A DNA stretch of 64,000 bases from Saturnia japonica (Eukaryota; Arthropoda; Insecta; Lepidoptera; Saturniidae), in contig CM065324.1 of the NCBI GenBank assembly GCA_033032175.1, positions 4,960,001 to 5,024,000 on the forward strand, read 5' to 3'. The position numbers and the translations under genes were made by a program. Shown one piece after another: positions 34,190 through 45,304 of this stretch (positions within the stretch are counted from its first letter, which is position 1; each line of letters opens with the position of its first letter). The notes under the pieces are model-generated. The model worked only from the letters and a program-made list of their open reading frames with translations, made no database searches and was not told where the DNA came from.

Positions 34190-34380
34190 CATATCGACCG
34201 AAAGACGTCCACTACTGGACATAGGCCTTGCCCAAAGATCGCTACAATGACAGTTCTAGCACTGGTCACTTCCAGTGGCTTCCTACAACCTTCATTGGGT
34301 CGTCGGTCCATCTTGTGACAGGTCTACCCACGCTATATCTTATTTAATTACCCCTCGAGAATAATTTGGCCCCATCGGAC
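34190..34380 (-). mobile_element. RTE-like LINE 3' coding fragment
   Basis: The minus strand reads SVGRPVTRWTDDPMKVVGSH, then a stop, and RSLGKAYVQ followed by a stop and WTSFGRY. These are the last residues of RTE-clade ORFs (VGRP-TRWTDD, YVQQWTS). On the plus strand it is the familiar GACGTCCACTACTGGACATA repeat of lepidopteran genomes. Only this end remains. Confidence 0.8.
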
Positions 34381-34698
34381 ATCTGTTCTAGCAGGTATGT
34401 ACGTAGAGGATGATCGATTGTAAATCGCAGCTAATTACCGATTAAACTCGATAAACTCATTGACCAATGACGAGTGTGTTCATCCATCCTAAGAGAGGTA
34501 TAGGGCACAGAGAAATGTCTTTGTAGATTTCTCTTTACACCTCCATCCTACAAAAGTTTGCAGCCAAATTACCTTTTGTTGTGTTCCTGCGGTAAGAAGG
34601 GTTTCCAGAGCTCCTTGAGGTAGAAGGATTCAAGGTCGGAAACGCGCTAGTGATACCTATGTCATTACAAGCGTCCTTATACCACCTACCATGTGTAA

Positions 34699-35733
34699 AA
34701 TTATAGTAGTACAAGATCGTGCGCGACCGTTTATGTTTCCGACTTACATTGGCGGGGGCGAGGTACTAAGACACGACAACGGGGGCGGGTAATGTAGCGG
34801 GGAATGGGCACGCGTGCAATTGCGTGACGTAGGCGCGCAGTCACAGTACACTAAAGTAAACAGTATCACGTCTTCATACAAACGGGCGAAACGAAATCCA
34901 GGTAAACTTCAGTACACAATAGTCGTGAGTACGCAATTTACAACTAACTAGCAACCCGCACCTGCTTCGCACGAGTAGCAGAGCATAATAAATGTCTACA
35001 TTTAAGAAAAATAATCACGTAATATATATAACTCTATTGATTTACGCGGCGCATGCCAATAAAGCACCCAGTCGCCTAATCGCCATAATTTACTTCCGAG
35101 GTATTTATTTTTCATTTGGTTCAGTAATCGTTTTATTTCAGCCAATTTACCCAAAACTTTAATGAATTATACACGTAAACCTTCCTCACAAATCACTACG
35201 TTCATTGATGAAATCGCGTTCAGACAGACAGGCATATAGACGCAGCAGGGCGACTCTGTTTTAAAATATAGCAAGAGAAGCATAATTTTAAAGTTTATCG
35301 CTTTAGTATAGATATTTTATAGCTACGAAAAGTGTGCTTAACTCGTAACGCGCAATTCATTATAGGTGCAGAGTGCCGGTCAACCGTTTTGCTGCGAGTA
35401 ATTTCTTTGGTTACGCGTTATTTTGAACCTGTAATATATTCTACGGCATGTATTTTATTTTATTTAAATTAATTTGTTTAAATGCCCAAATTAACTAACA
35501 TATTTATCTGGATAAGGATTAATACTGAATCTAGTAACCCAAGAAACATAGTCAGAGAGCAGCCCTTGTGCGTGATAACCTACCGAGCGGATGCAGGCAG
35601 TTATTTCAAGAACACTGCCGAGATAACATACTGTTTTACTTTAGTGTAGTAAGTATTGTAGTGGCGTGCTACCTCGTCCCCGCCAACGTTTCAAACATAG
35701 GACGGTCGCGCACGATCTTGTACGACTATAGTG
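34699..35733. mobile_element. Foldback/TIR element, copy 1
   Basis: The ends form long imperfect inverted repeats. The right end reads GATCTTGTACGACTATAGTG (to 35,733); the left end is its approximate complement (TATAGTAGTACAAGATCGTG from 34,702). The arms go on with GCGCGACCG, GGCGGGGGCGAG and a CACTAAAGTAAACAG block. Both arms are homologous to the shorter element at 54,598-54,912. The interior (about 34,930-35,560) codes for nothing recognisable. The termini read CACTATAG; the superfamily is uncertain. Confidence 0.72.
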
Positions 35734-36030
35734 TCAAAGGCCAATATACACCGTGAGTTGCTGTACCATGGAAGTTGGGTTAATTATTCAAGAAAAGTAA
35801 AGTACCTAAACATTAAGCTTTAACTATTAGTTTAGGTACCAACGGTAAAGACAAAACCTAAATTATTTATATGAAATAAAAGTATTGAACATAGATTAAT
35901 GATTTGTTGAAGCTGGCGCTACTGGAAATCAATCATTAATCTACGGTAAAAATTTATAGGAACATACTACACACAGACTTGGATTAACAATTGTAATTTG
36001 ATTTTCATATAAAATTAATAGAATAAGAAA

Positions 36031-36159
36031 TTATTCCTGGGTGACCATATTAGAAAGGTTGTCTTTTTCGTTCACTTTTATTATAGAGTAAGGACCCTCT
36101 TTGCAGTTAGGTCCTTCGCAAGAAAAGTTATCCAATTCGCAGTACTTCCCCATTATCAC
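36031..36159 (-). CDS. Integrin-beta-like small protein, exon 3 (I-EGF end and stop)
   Basis: Following an acceptor (TTTGCAG) the minus strand reads VIMGKYCELDNFSCEGPNC, then a hydrophilic tail ending NMVTQE and TAA at 36,031. GKYCExDNFSC is the conserved start of an integrin beta I-EGF repeat. The frame joins exon 2 in phase 0. The tail has no transmembrane segment and no integrin cytoplasmic motif (NPxY), so the protein as predicted is secreted rather than membrane-anchored. A longer spliced form cannot be excluded. Confidence 0.8.
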   Translation of the reverse strand: MIMGKYCELDNFSCEGPNCKEGPYSIIKVNEKDNLSNMVTQE

Positions 36160-36202
36160 CTGCAAACATATTTATAACATGATAATTCCTTTTTATAACA
36201 GA

Positions 36203-36245
36203 CTTCCAAAAAAAGGAGGAGGTTCTCAATTCGAATTTATATATT
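36203..36245. repeat. Dispersed repeat (CCAAAAAAAGGAGGAGG type), copy 2
   Basis: CTTCCAAAAAAAGGAGGAGG followed by TTCTCAATTCGA, matching 23,920-23,948. It lies in the intron between exons 3 and 2 of the integrin-like gene. Confidence 0.6.
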
Positions 36246-36909
36246 TTTAAGCATGTTCAGCCATAACTTCTTTATGTTTTTTTGTTCGTTCTCCCATTTT
36301 CATTTCATTGGCATTTTGCTTTCGACTTCGAAGGTACACCAGGGAAATCCTCAAAATCTTTGAAGTTGGTTTTGTTTAAAATGCTCTTGTTTAGGAATTA
36401 TAAACATTTCGATTATAGAAAAGTGCTAACTTAGAATAAACGTACTAGGTGACTTAAGTTCAAGTTATCACCTGTCCTTGTGGTTTTCAGATATTTTAAT
36501 AATTTTGAAGTAAAGATGGTAGCCTGTGTTGGACAACGCATCGAACGACGTGATTTCGATTCCTTGCAAATACTGCAATGAGCTTAAGCTTACGGTGAAA
36601 GGAAAACGTCGTGATGAAACCATGGCGTGATTAGCGTAACTGAAATTCTGTAATATAGGTAATAAATTGATATGTACATAATGAGAAAAATATATAACTT
36701 GTCTTACATGATCAGTCGAAATAAATGTGGACACTATTTCCAGCTAAAATAATACCGTATTTATTATTTAGAGCAAAAGTTTTCATTTATTTTCTCGTTG
36801 TAGGTGTGTCAGTTGAAAAATGTATAAAATATTGAGGGCAGCTGGAATGGCAGTTATTGTGAGCAATTTCACACCAATTATCTAAGCTTACATATCTCCA
36901 GTTCATTAC

Positions 36910-37068
36910 CTTAGTTGGGTTATCTGGATCTGGTATAGGATTACAGACACATCGTCCGCACACGCAAGTTCCTCGACCGGAACACTCAGGACCTTCTGTA
37001 GATTTCGAGGGGTAGCAATTTTTTTCAGTTTTTCCACGCGCGCATGAACACTTACATTTTCTTGTACG
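36910..37068 (-). CDS. Integrin-beta-like small protein, exon 2 (I-EGF repeat)
   Basis: A 159-bp exon (53 codons, phase 0 at its 3' end) with donor GTAATG. The Cys-rich frame reads KCKCSCARGKTEKNCYPSK, then ECSGRGTCVCGRCVCNP, the I-EGF signature of integrin beta stalks (CSGRGxCxCGxCxC). I place the 5' boundary at the AG before CGT (TTAG, phase 0). This does not fit exon 1, which ends in phase 1, so an exon is missing between them or a boundary differs. A second frame through the same exon is also open but has no Cys pattern and is not credible. Confidence 0.82.
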
Positions 37069-38109
37069 CTAACTATAACAATGAAAATAATAAATATTAG
37101 GTAATGTTGCATAATTTGACTCTATAAGTTAATTGTTATAACATTTATATTTGAATAGAGGAGAATATCCAAAAAAAAAAATTGTCGAACAAGATTAAGT
37201 TTAGATTGTTTTGAATATTTTATAGTGATTGAAGTTTTTAAATAAGAATAACAAGTCAAATTATTAAAAGGGAAACCAAAACCCCGAATGTAACAAACAA
37301 CACTTGACAAAAAAAAATTGTACTATATACGCTTTTTATTTGATTCTCTGACGTCGTACTTAAATATTATATAGCCTATGTCACCACAATCAAGACGAAT
37401 CTATCGACACATATGCTAAAATCCATCAACCCGTTTAGGCTACAGAACGTGCCAAAGAAATAGATATACATACATACGCTCGAAATACATAACCCTCCTT
37501 TTTCGCAGTCGGGTGAAAAAAAAAAAACTGTGAAAAAATTCAATGAGCTCAAGGTATTTGCCTGAAAATATCTCCATGGAAAATTAATGCTATTTTGTGA
37601 CGTAATAGTTGTCGTCAAGGTACGTACAGTTAGTCTGTATTTGACAGGATTATTCAATCAGGACTAAAATAATGCATAGGATTTTAAATTATTTAGACAT
37701 GATTGAAACTATGATCGGATACCTCCTCCTTCTTGATGTGCTAGTTAATTTAAGAACGAATGAAGTCAGGTAGGAATGTATTGTGAAGGTATTGACTAAT
37801 TAGAATATGTCGTTAAGAGTTAAAACGAAATTGCGATTAGATGCATTATAATGATTTCAATGTTGTGATCAGTTTTAAATAATTCAAATATTTGTGGAAA
37901 CTTTAAAAATAAGTTTCCTTTAATTTGATGGGTATCAAACGATATGCATCTCAAAAACAACACAGAAGGAACGCGGGTCTTTGAACTTTGATCTTTTTCT
38001 ATTTATCTCAGGTTAAATGTGATATTTTTATAGCATACGATGTAATAATGGCACCTATTTCATAATAAATTTAAAGCGAACGAAGTTTAAAAACTAAACT
38101 GAAACTTAC
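37069..38109 (-). other. Intron of integrin-like gene with a dispersed repeat
   Basis: Between about 37,376 and 37,520 the minus strand contains CCCGACTGCGAAAAAGGAGG then GTTATG, a repeat motif I know from many lepidopteran genomes. The extra exon required by the phase mismatch was looked for and not found. The remainder is AT-rich. Confidence 0.55.
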
Positions 38110-38350
38110 ATCCGTAGTCCGTGAATTGAATAGTACTATTTTCACAATAATTTTTAAACGTACTGAGTTTATTGGAGAAACATTTATTTTCCGTTTCACA
38201 CCAGGAACAATGCTGTAAGTTCAGACAAGTGAAACATGATTTTTTAACATTACACACCCAATGTTCATTCATTAGAAAAGCATGTTTTGAAGCTGCGACT
38301 GATGTGAAAAACAAAAAGGCAACCCATATTTTTGTTATAAATACTTTCAT
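38110..38350 (-). CDS. Integrin-beta-like small protein, exon 1 (signal peptide, PSI)
   Basis: The frame starts at an ATG at 38,350: MKVFITKIWVAFLFFTSVAA is a clear signal peptide. A PSI-like domain follows with the Cys spacing of integrin beta N-termini (CNVKKSCFTCLNLQHCSWCE, then TENKCFSN and KNYC). The exon ends in phase 1 at a strong donor (GTAAGT, 38,109-38,104), within what may be a last Cys codon. Integrin betas normally continue with the hybrid and ligand-binding I-like domains; here the next recognisable exon is an I-EGF repeat only 1 kb away. Confidence 0.82.
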
Positions 38351-38750
38351 TATTAACTACACAACGCACAACTTAGTACTACAGTAGTCAAAAGTACATT
38401 TATAATGTTTGCGATAGTGTCCAACCATGACTTATGTACTCGTTTATTAACAGATAACCTTTAGTCCTCAATTGCTACGTAAATAGATGATTGATCCCCT
38501 TTTTCATTTACACAATATTGGTCAGTTTAATGTGGAAATAAACAAACTTTATAAAGGACTAGCTGTGCCCTACAGTTTCACTCGTTAAATTGATTCGAAC
38601 AACTCTCCACTGTGCCGCGCACCTTCAACGCTCCCATGTAGCCCATAATGTCACATCGTGCTCACTTCGCGTACATGACTTCAACTTATCAGATTGCTTA
38701 ACGCCAATGGTTACCTCCTCCGCTCCTTAGGGCCGTAGCGTGAAATTATA
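38351..38750. other. Upstream region of integrin-like gene, with repeat
   Basis: Promoter-proximal DNA of the minus-strand gene. At 38,558-38,748 it contains GACTAGCTGTGCCCTACAGT and GGCCGTAGCGTGAAATTATA, matching parts of a larger repeat at 53,657-54,455. The DD41D transposon at 38,751 is inserted in this repeat, which resumes at 41,371 (AGTATAGCCTATAAAAATTT). Confidence 0.6.
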
Positions 38751-41368
38751 CAGGGTTATTGGTAATTCGACGTTTTCCCGTTATGAGGTGATAGGGGTGA
38801 CTGACTATTTGTGATAATTTTAACCCCCATATGTATCAACTCAAAAATGGGAACCATTTATTAATTAACCATTAATTATATAAGTTCCGATTCAGACATT
38901 ACCGGAAGATACTATGGAAGTGGACATCATTTAATTAAAAATACAATTCGAATAATAAGACAATTTATGTTAGACTTAATGTAAGAAAATAAATATTTAT
39001 TTATTTAATTTTTCAAATTTAAAATGAACTTTGTTGATTATCCTTTTCCAATCCTTCTATTATTTTATTGTAATTAATTATTTGCATGCAATTTAAAAAC
39101 TATTTTTTAATGATGCCAAAGAAGTATAACTTTTCACGCGCGTACATAAGTACACGCACCCATTTTTTTTTTCTTCTGATTTATAAAAATAATTAAACAC
39201 TGGTTATCTAACAATATTAAAACAACAATTATTGGTCCAAATTTAAAACTTCGAGACGAAAAACGATATTATTTCAATATTTTTATTTACATTTTTTCCA
39301 CTAAAATGCCTTAAAAACGTTATGAAACTTGGCTTGCAAATTATTTTAAAAACAGTACCGTTTTCTTAGCTCTCCAATAATGCATAACAACTGGGTATTT
39401 TAAAGAAATTCGTATTCGAACTAAACTTAAAATCGCTGTTTGAGTATCATGCAAATAGGTTTAATGCGTACCTAAGCCAATGCAGGAAGCAAACTGACAG
39501 ATAAGAAAAAAAAATCAAAGTTTTCAAAGACTTATTTTTTTTTAAACTTTTCACGCTTGCATTGGTTTTGTTTTACAAATTGGCACCGTATTTTTGAAGT
39601 AAATACACTAACGAATGTAGTGTAATTTTTCATTTGAATTGAATATGGAAGAGCTTGATCAAAATGAACATCGTATGTTTGAAAATTACACAAATGAAGA
39701 ATACGCCGATATTGTGTTTTGTTACCGTTACGTTGTATCAGTTTTTAATGGAATTTATAGGCGAAACCGAGAAACTGGTAGTGTTCAGAGAGACAAATTA
39801 ATGCTGGAAGAACCCCCCCCCCCCCCCCCCCCCCCCCCCGTCCATGTTGTTAATTACGAAGAGGATATTATGAAAGAATTTACTGCAGAACCAACAATTT
39901 CGACAAACACCGTCGCCACACGACTCTCTTTAACACAATGGAAAGCGTGTTTTACAGTGCATAATGCAGGATTCTATCCTTACTTACCATTATACTCAAG
40001 TTATTCACTAAGAGGACCCTGAAAGGAGAGTTGCTTTCTGTAGATACATGTTAAATGCGGATTTAGAAGATACATCTTTTAAAAAAAAATCCTATGGTCC
40101 GACGAATCCAAATTCGATCAAGATGGGATTACTAACTACAACAATGAACATTATATTATTTGAGTGAGAAAAGTGCACAAAAATCCTAATAAAAAGAGGC
40201 CAAAAGGGTCGCAACGCCGTTTTTCGGTCAATGTGTGACAATTGACGACAATTTAATTGGCCCACATTTTTTTACCGAGCAATCAAAATGCAGCTTACGA
40301 AAATTGAAAAAAAAATGAAACGTTTAACCTCCTCGAAGACATGCCTTTGGCTACAAGGTAAAACATGATATACCAACAAGACGGATGTCCTGCACATTTT
40401 GGTGTCAATGTTAGGCGATAGTTTGATAGCCATTTTCCTAATCGTTGGATAGGGCGAGGAGGACCCATTCCGTGGCCTGCGAGGAGTCCGGACTTAACGC
40501 CGGTTGATTTCTATGTGTGTGGTCACATGAAATCCTTAGTTTCGACATCTCGCCTGTGTCATCCGCGGAAGAACTCAAAACAAGAAATAAACGCAGCAAA
40601 AGCGATGCGGAATAATTTGACTACTCGGTAGTTAAGTCACAACTCAGAAAAATAATGCGACTTTGCGTGCGCAATAGGGGAAGTCACTTCGAGCAAGAAC
40701 TACATATAATTAGGCTAAATTACAAAATGTCTTATTTGTTACTTATTATTAATTGTTATTACTACTAAACTGTTACTGGTTCTAAATTTTATTTTAAATT
40801 TGTAGTTTTTGTTTTATTTACATTGGGTATTTTTTTAATTAATTTTATGTAATTTTTAAAAAAGGACCTTCGGTTTAGTTCGAATACGAATTTCCACCAG
40901 CTTCCTTTGTGATAATGTTTTTTTCAGTTTCTTTGAAATAAGTTCCTAGTTGTTAAGCATCGTTGGAGAGTTAAGAAACGGTTTTTTTTTTAAATAATCT
41001 GCAAACCAAATTTTCTAAGGTTTTTTTTTTCATTTTTAAGGCATTTAAGTGGAAAAAAAATATTTCAATAACATCGTTTTTGTCTCGCAGTTTTAAATAT
41101 GGACCGATAATTGTTGCTTTAATGTTGATAAATAATAACCTGTGTTTAATCGTTTTTATAAATCAAAAGAAAAAATGAGATTTAAATTGATACTTTGTAA
41201 AAATAAATTTTTATGTTGCATTTTGGACTTATTTTTAAAAAAAGGTTATAAAACATGATAAGTAACTCAAAAATGGTTCACTTTTGATTGATGCATATGG
41301 GGGATAAAATTATCGCAAATAGTCACATCATCCCCTAACGGGAATACGTTGAATTACCAATAACCCTG
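38751..41368 (+). mobile_element. IS630/Tc1/mariner-type transposon with DD41D and long inverted arms
   Basis: The outer ends are CAGGGTTATTGGTAATTC at 38,751 and its complement ending at 41,368, with TA on both sides (38,749-38,750; 41,369-41,370). Inverted similarity continues far inwards: the last shared block, ATTCGTATTCGAACTAAAC, is at 39,408-39,426 and, inverted, at 40,873-40,891. The arms are thus about 676 and 496 bp; the left arm carries about 200 extra bases at 38,870-39,165. The 1.4-kb centre holds a broken transposase. DD41D members such as rosa-like or VS-like elements are known in insects; placement in one of these is inference. Confidence 0.86.
39645..40700 (+). pseudogene. DD41D transposase pseudogene
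   Basis: The N-terminal part begins at an ATG (39,645), MEELDQNEHRMFENYTNEEY, and runs open to 40,022. Beyond this the protein continues in broken frames: ILWSDESKFDQDGITNYNN (first Asp), SVNVW-like and DDNLIGPHFF stretches, then IYQQDGCPAHFGVNVRR (second Asp), RWIGRGGPIPWPARSPDL and TPVDFYVCGHMKS (third Asp). Between the second and third Asp are 41 residues, one of which is a TAG. A (C)29-30 run at about 39,810-39,839 replaces part of the linker and reads as polyproline. It is inactive. Confidence 0.82.
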
Positions 41369-42760
41369 TAAGTATAGCCTATAAAAATTTCTCAATAAAT
41401 CTATCTATATGTATTTTTCTAGATAATACGGGGGTTTAGAATCACGGACAGAACACATTTCAATGGTTTTTGAAATTTTTGCCTGTCCGTCTGTTTGTTT
41501 GTATGTCGGTATGCTTGAACGCCAATCACGCAACAACTACTGGACCGAATTCAGCGAAATTTGGTATGGTAGTGGTGGTTCATTGTTACACTTAGGTATA
41601 TTTTCTGCTAAGGGTCTTATTAAAAAATTTCAACTAAGTCCACTTCTTTATTTTCTCGATGACAGTTCTAATTTGATAGTTGTAGTGTTGTGACCAAATA
41701 AGTAATGATATCGATCGCATATATTTTTTTATAGGCTAGTGTTATTCATTTTTAGATGTTAATATTGTTTTTAAAGTAAAACTATTAGCGATTTCGTCCT
41801 ACATTTCTACGACCGAAGTCATTGTTTTAATTGATTAACATTAATTGAATTTTCTTTACTATAAAAAAAAACTTACATGGAATCTATTGTTTAATTAAAA
41901 TAAACCATCTGTTAAAAATTCTCTAAATGTTAGTGAAAACCGCATTAAAATCCGTTGCGTAGTTTAAATACACTGGTAAATGTATCATGAGTAATTTAAA
42001 TTCCTAATTAACTCGTAACAATCTGATTTGGAAATCTGAACACTTTGGAACCAAGCTATGTTGGAACCTGTGGTTGGAATCAGGGAATAATGCATCGAAT
42101 TGTTTTTTCACAAAATACAGATTAGATACTAAACCGATCTTTTCCAACAATACTGGGAAGCAGGAACACTGTCAAAATTAGGGATGACGGAAATACTAGA
42201 ACGTATCTAATTTTATCGTATCGTTAGTATTATAATATATCGTACCGAAGTAAAATGCCGATATAATATTATTTATTGTTTTTTAGTGATAATAATGTAA
42301 TGTATAGAAACACATAATAATGGGAACATAAATACCTTTTTCTGTGGGCTACGGGACGGGGTATTTATTAAAACCGACGTAAAGTCTAGATTGTGAACAA
42401 TAAAATAAAGTATAAATCGAATAAATTATTATACATTTTTTATGAAATACTTATATTCACTTAGACAAACCAATTTCTATCAGAAAAAGCCAAAGAAAAA
42501 CTAAGTTTTAGGAGGTAAGGTAATATAATAATACTCTTTGCGTGATAATACCCATAAGGCTTTGTTTTAATTCTCGCAAACGTTACATACTTTACACTTG
42601 ATTGATTATTTTTGTATCCAATTATAGGATCATACATCTCTGATCAGATAATACTACCTACGTATTTTGTAATCTTAGCTTCAAATAAACAAACATATGT
42701 GACACATGGATGCTGCACTTTTTACCGCTCTTCTCTGAATACCAGAGGTTAAGTTAAGTG
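41369..42760. other. Unassigned DNA between two transposons
   Basis: The first 60 bases are the resumed half of the repeat interrupted at 38,750. A further repeat-like stretch at about 41,440-41,600 reads GCCTGTCCGTCTGTTTGTTT then TTGAACGCCAATCACGCAAC, resembling LINE tails of Lepidoptera. The rest is AT-rich without genes. Confidence 0.45.
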
Positions 42761-42775
42761 ACAACAACCGTGTTG

Positions 42776-43123
42776 GGGTCGAGCAGGTGTGATGTGGTAC
42801 TTGTATCTCTGATCTGCAGGGGGTGGACCCACAGGCGCAACACAGCACGCTCCCTTGGAGAGTGCCTTAGCCTGACACCTCAAGACCGTAGTGCGTGTTG
42901 AAGAGCCACATCCTTCTCGAGGTGACCCTGTCTCGCTGAACACTACGGATCTAGGCTGGAGAGCCGATAAACACTCCTGGGTGTGGCGTGTGAGCAGCGC
43001 ACCCAGTATCGGGCTGGGGCCGATGAGAACTCAAGTTGAGTCCCAAGGGCCCAGTTCCGGACAGCGGCTGGCAGGACTGGTGACTTTCATACTGGTTCCG
43101 GCAGGCGTACTGCGAACTTCAAG
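42776..43123 (+). promoter_or_regulatory. 5' UTR of the R1-clade element
   Basis: 348 bp of GC-rich leader from the 5' junction to the ORF1 ATG. R1-clade elements carry an internal promoter here. No specific site can be shown from the sequence. Confidence 0.5.
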
Positions 43124-45304
43124 ATGACGATGAAGATGAAAAAATGTCAGAATTTCAAAAAGAATTACCCCAGGAGGTTACCGGCTATGCCGGAGAATCC
43201 CTCGCCGGGCTCCGCCCGGGCAGCCCCTCGTTCTCTGGGGGGGGACAAGATTTTGACAGTGGATAAAAATTCAACGACTAACGCTAGAACACGGACTAAT
43301 GATTTTGCAGATGATGTGGTATTTGCGGGAACTAATATTGGTTCTAGGGATGTGTCGCCCATTTGTAGGATGAGATCACCGATCCTTATTTGTGGTGGCC
43401 GTAGCAAGCGACACTTTCGCCGAGTTAAAGGGTCGGGGTCTGGGTCTGGCTCGGCTTCGAGCGACGCCGAGCCAGAACCAAAAGTGCGACAGACGGTGAG
43501 TCGAGGTAGAGGCCGATCTATGACGAGGCTCTCGTCCACAGAGGCTAGGCAATACCTCAAGGGATCTACCGGTGACCAGTCAGAGGTCGATGCCGAGAGT
43601 GAGATTGCGGAGATGGCCAAACAGGCCTCCGACTCCTGGGTCACACGGCGGTTCTCAGGACTTCCAGGAGAGAAGGCGTCCGTTGACTCCTTGACATCCG
43701 AAGCTCTTGAGAGACAAATAAGAAGTTCGGTCTCAGCGGTCTTTCGAGTATCGCGTCTCTCCAAGGGACTGAAAGGCACTAGTTCACGTCTCCTTAAGGA
43801 TGCAGTTGCTTCCATAACTGAGGCAACGGGCGTCCTCGTATCGAGAAACACCACAGAAGAGACGACCGCTTTAAGAGCGGAGATTACAGCCCTTAAAAAG
43901 GAGTTGGCTGAAGTAAAGGCGCTACTGAAGCCCTCCAAGGGTGCTCCCGTATCTCCAGCTGTGAAGAAGTGCCCTCAGCAGGCGGCGAGACAAAAGGTGA
44001 GGGAAGAATTTCCTTCCTTGCCAGGGCCAAAACGGCAAGAATTAGGGAAGGAAGTATCTTCAGTATTGGGATTGGATGAAATCGTGCGCGCCGTTATGCT
44101 CCAAGTGGGTAGTATGATGGACGCACGAAATGCCGCACTGGAGGAACGGTTTCTTCCGCCACCACCTCCTCGTCGGCCACCACTTACAGTGGATCGTAGG
44201 GCTGCAGCTGCGAGTCAGGCAAAAGCGCCAGCTAAGCGTCAAGTCCAGCCCCAAGTCCCTTCCGCCCAACAACCCGTGGGGAAGGAAGGACCCAAAAAAA
44301 AGGTCCGTGAAGTTATGGCAAGGAAGTCTGTGCCTGTCCCTGCACCCAAGGAGCATCCTCCTATACCCAATCCTCCTGATGGGGAATGGGTTACCGTAGG
44401 AAAGAGAGGCAAGCGTAAGCGGACGCGTAAGGGAAAAGATACGCGACCAAAACGGCGAACGCCTACCCTTCGGCTTCCTAAGTCGGCTGCGGTGGCGCTA
44501 ACGCTGAAGCCTGAAGCTTTAAAAAAAGGCCTCACATATACTGAGGTCCTTAAACAAGCAAGGGCTAAGGTGGACCTCGCCAGTCTGGACATTTCTAGCG
44601 TCCACATTAAGATGGCAGCTACTGGATCGTGCTTAATTCAGGTACCGGGCACAATAAGTGCCGAGAAGGCGGATGCCCTCGCTGAGGCTCTCAAGGGGTC
44701 TTTTGAGGCAGACGACGTAAGAGTTTCCAGGCCAACAAAATGCGCAGAAGTGCGCATTTCGGACTTGGACTGCTCTATTGAAGAAGAGGAAGTCGTGGCT
44801 GCTGTCGCCTGAGTTGGGAACAGCCCTCTTGAACATATCAAGTGCAGAGGCATCCGACCTGGGTTTAATGGCTTAAGTACCGTCGTCATAACGTGTCCGG
44901 TGACTGCGGCCAAAAGTCTTAGCGATGGTCGGCGGCTCCTAGTTGGCTAGGTATCAGCACAGGTTAAGGTTCTACAGCCAAGACCTCTGATGTGTTTTCG
45001 TTGACTGTGTATTAGGCACGTTGGTGCTCAGTGCGAGGGAACAGATAGGAGTGACTTTTGCCTGCGCTGCAGCAAAGTGGGACACAAGGCACGCGAGTGT
45101 AAAGAGACGCCACACTGCGTTGTTTGCTCGGAGGCCGGAAAGACTGCAAATCACCGGATTGGCAGCGGAGCTTGTGTGGCATCCTCAAGCAGAAGGAGAA
45201 AACGGGGTAAATGGCGTAAGGAGCCTCCCCCACAGACACCGCGATCGTCGGCCGTTAATAGGGTGCCGCCGGCTGCGTCGGAGGCGAACATGGATTGCCA
45301 ATAA
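43124..45304 (+). pseudogene. R1-clade ORF1 (gag-like, CCHC knuckles)
   Basis: One frame of 727 codons from ATG 43,124 to TAA 45,302-45,304. The N-terminal half is Ser/Arg/Glu-rich; a coiled-coil-like stretch (LRAEITALKKELAEVKALLK) sits near residues 245-265. A basic, Pro-rich segment follows (KRGKRKRTRKGKDTRPKRR). The part after 44,500 matches the RRM-like domain of R1/TRAS gag (VHIKMAATGSCLIQVPG). Three zinc knuckles close the protein (CFR-LCIRHVGAQC; CLRCSKVGHKAREC; CVVCSEAGKTANHRIGSGAC). In-frame stops are at 44,810-44,812, about 44,948 (TAG) and about 45,003 (TGA, inside the first knuckle). The product would bind the element's RNA. Confidence 0.92.

Noticed and set aside
36906..37112. 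Open frame MQHYLIFIIFIVIVSVQ and so on over integrin-like exon 2
   Set aside because: It has a signal-like start, but the alternative frame through the same DNA carries the unmistakable I-EGF cysteine pattern.
38172..38387. Plus-strand frame antisense to integrin-like exon 1
   Set aside because: It mirrors the minus-strand coding exon, which has a signal peptide, Cys pattern and a strong donor site.
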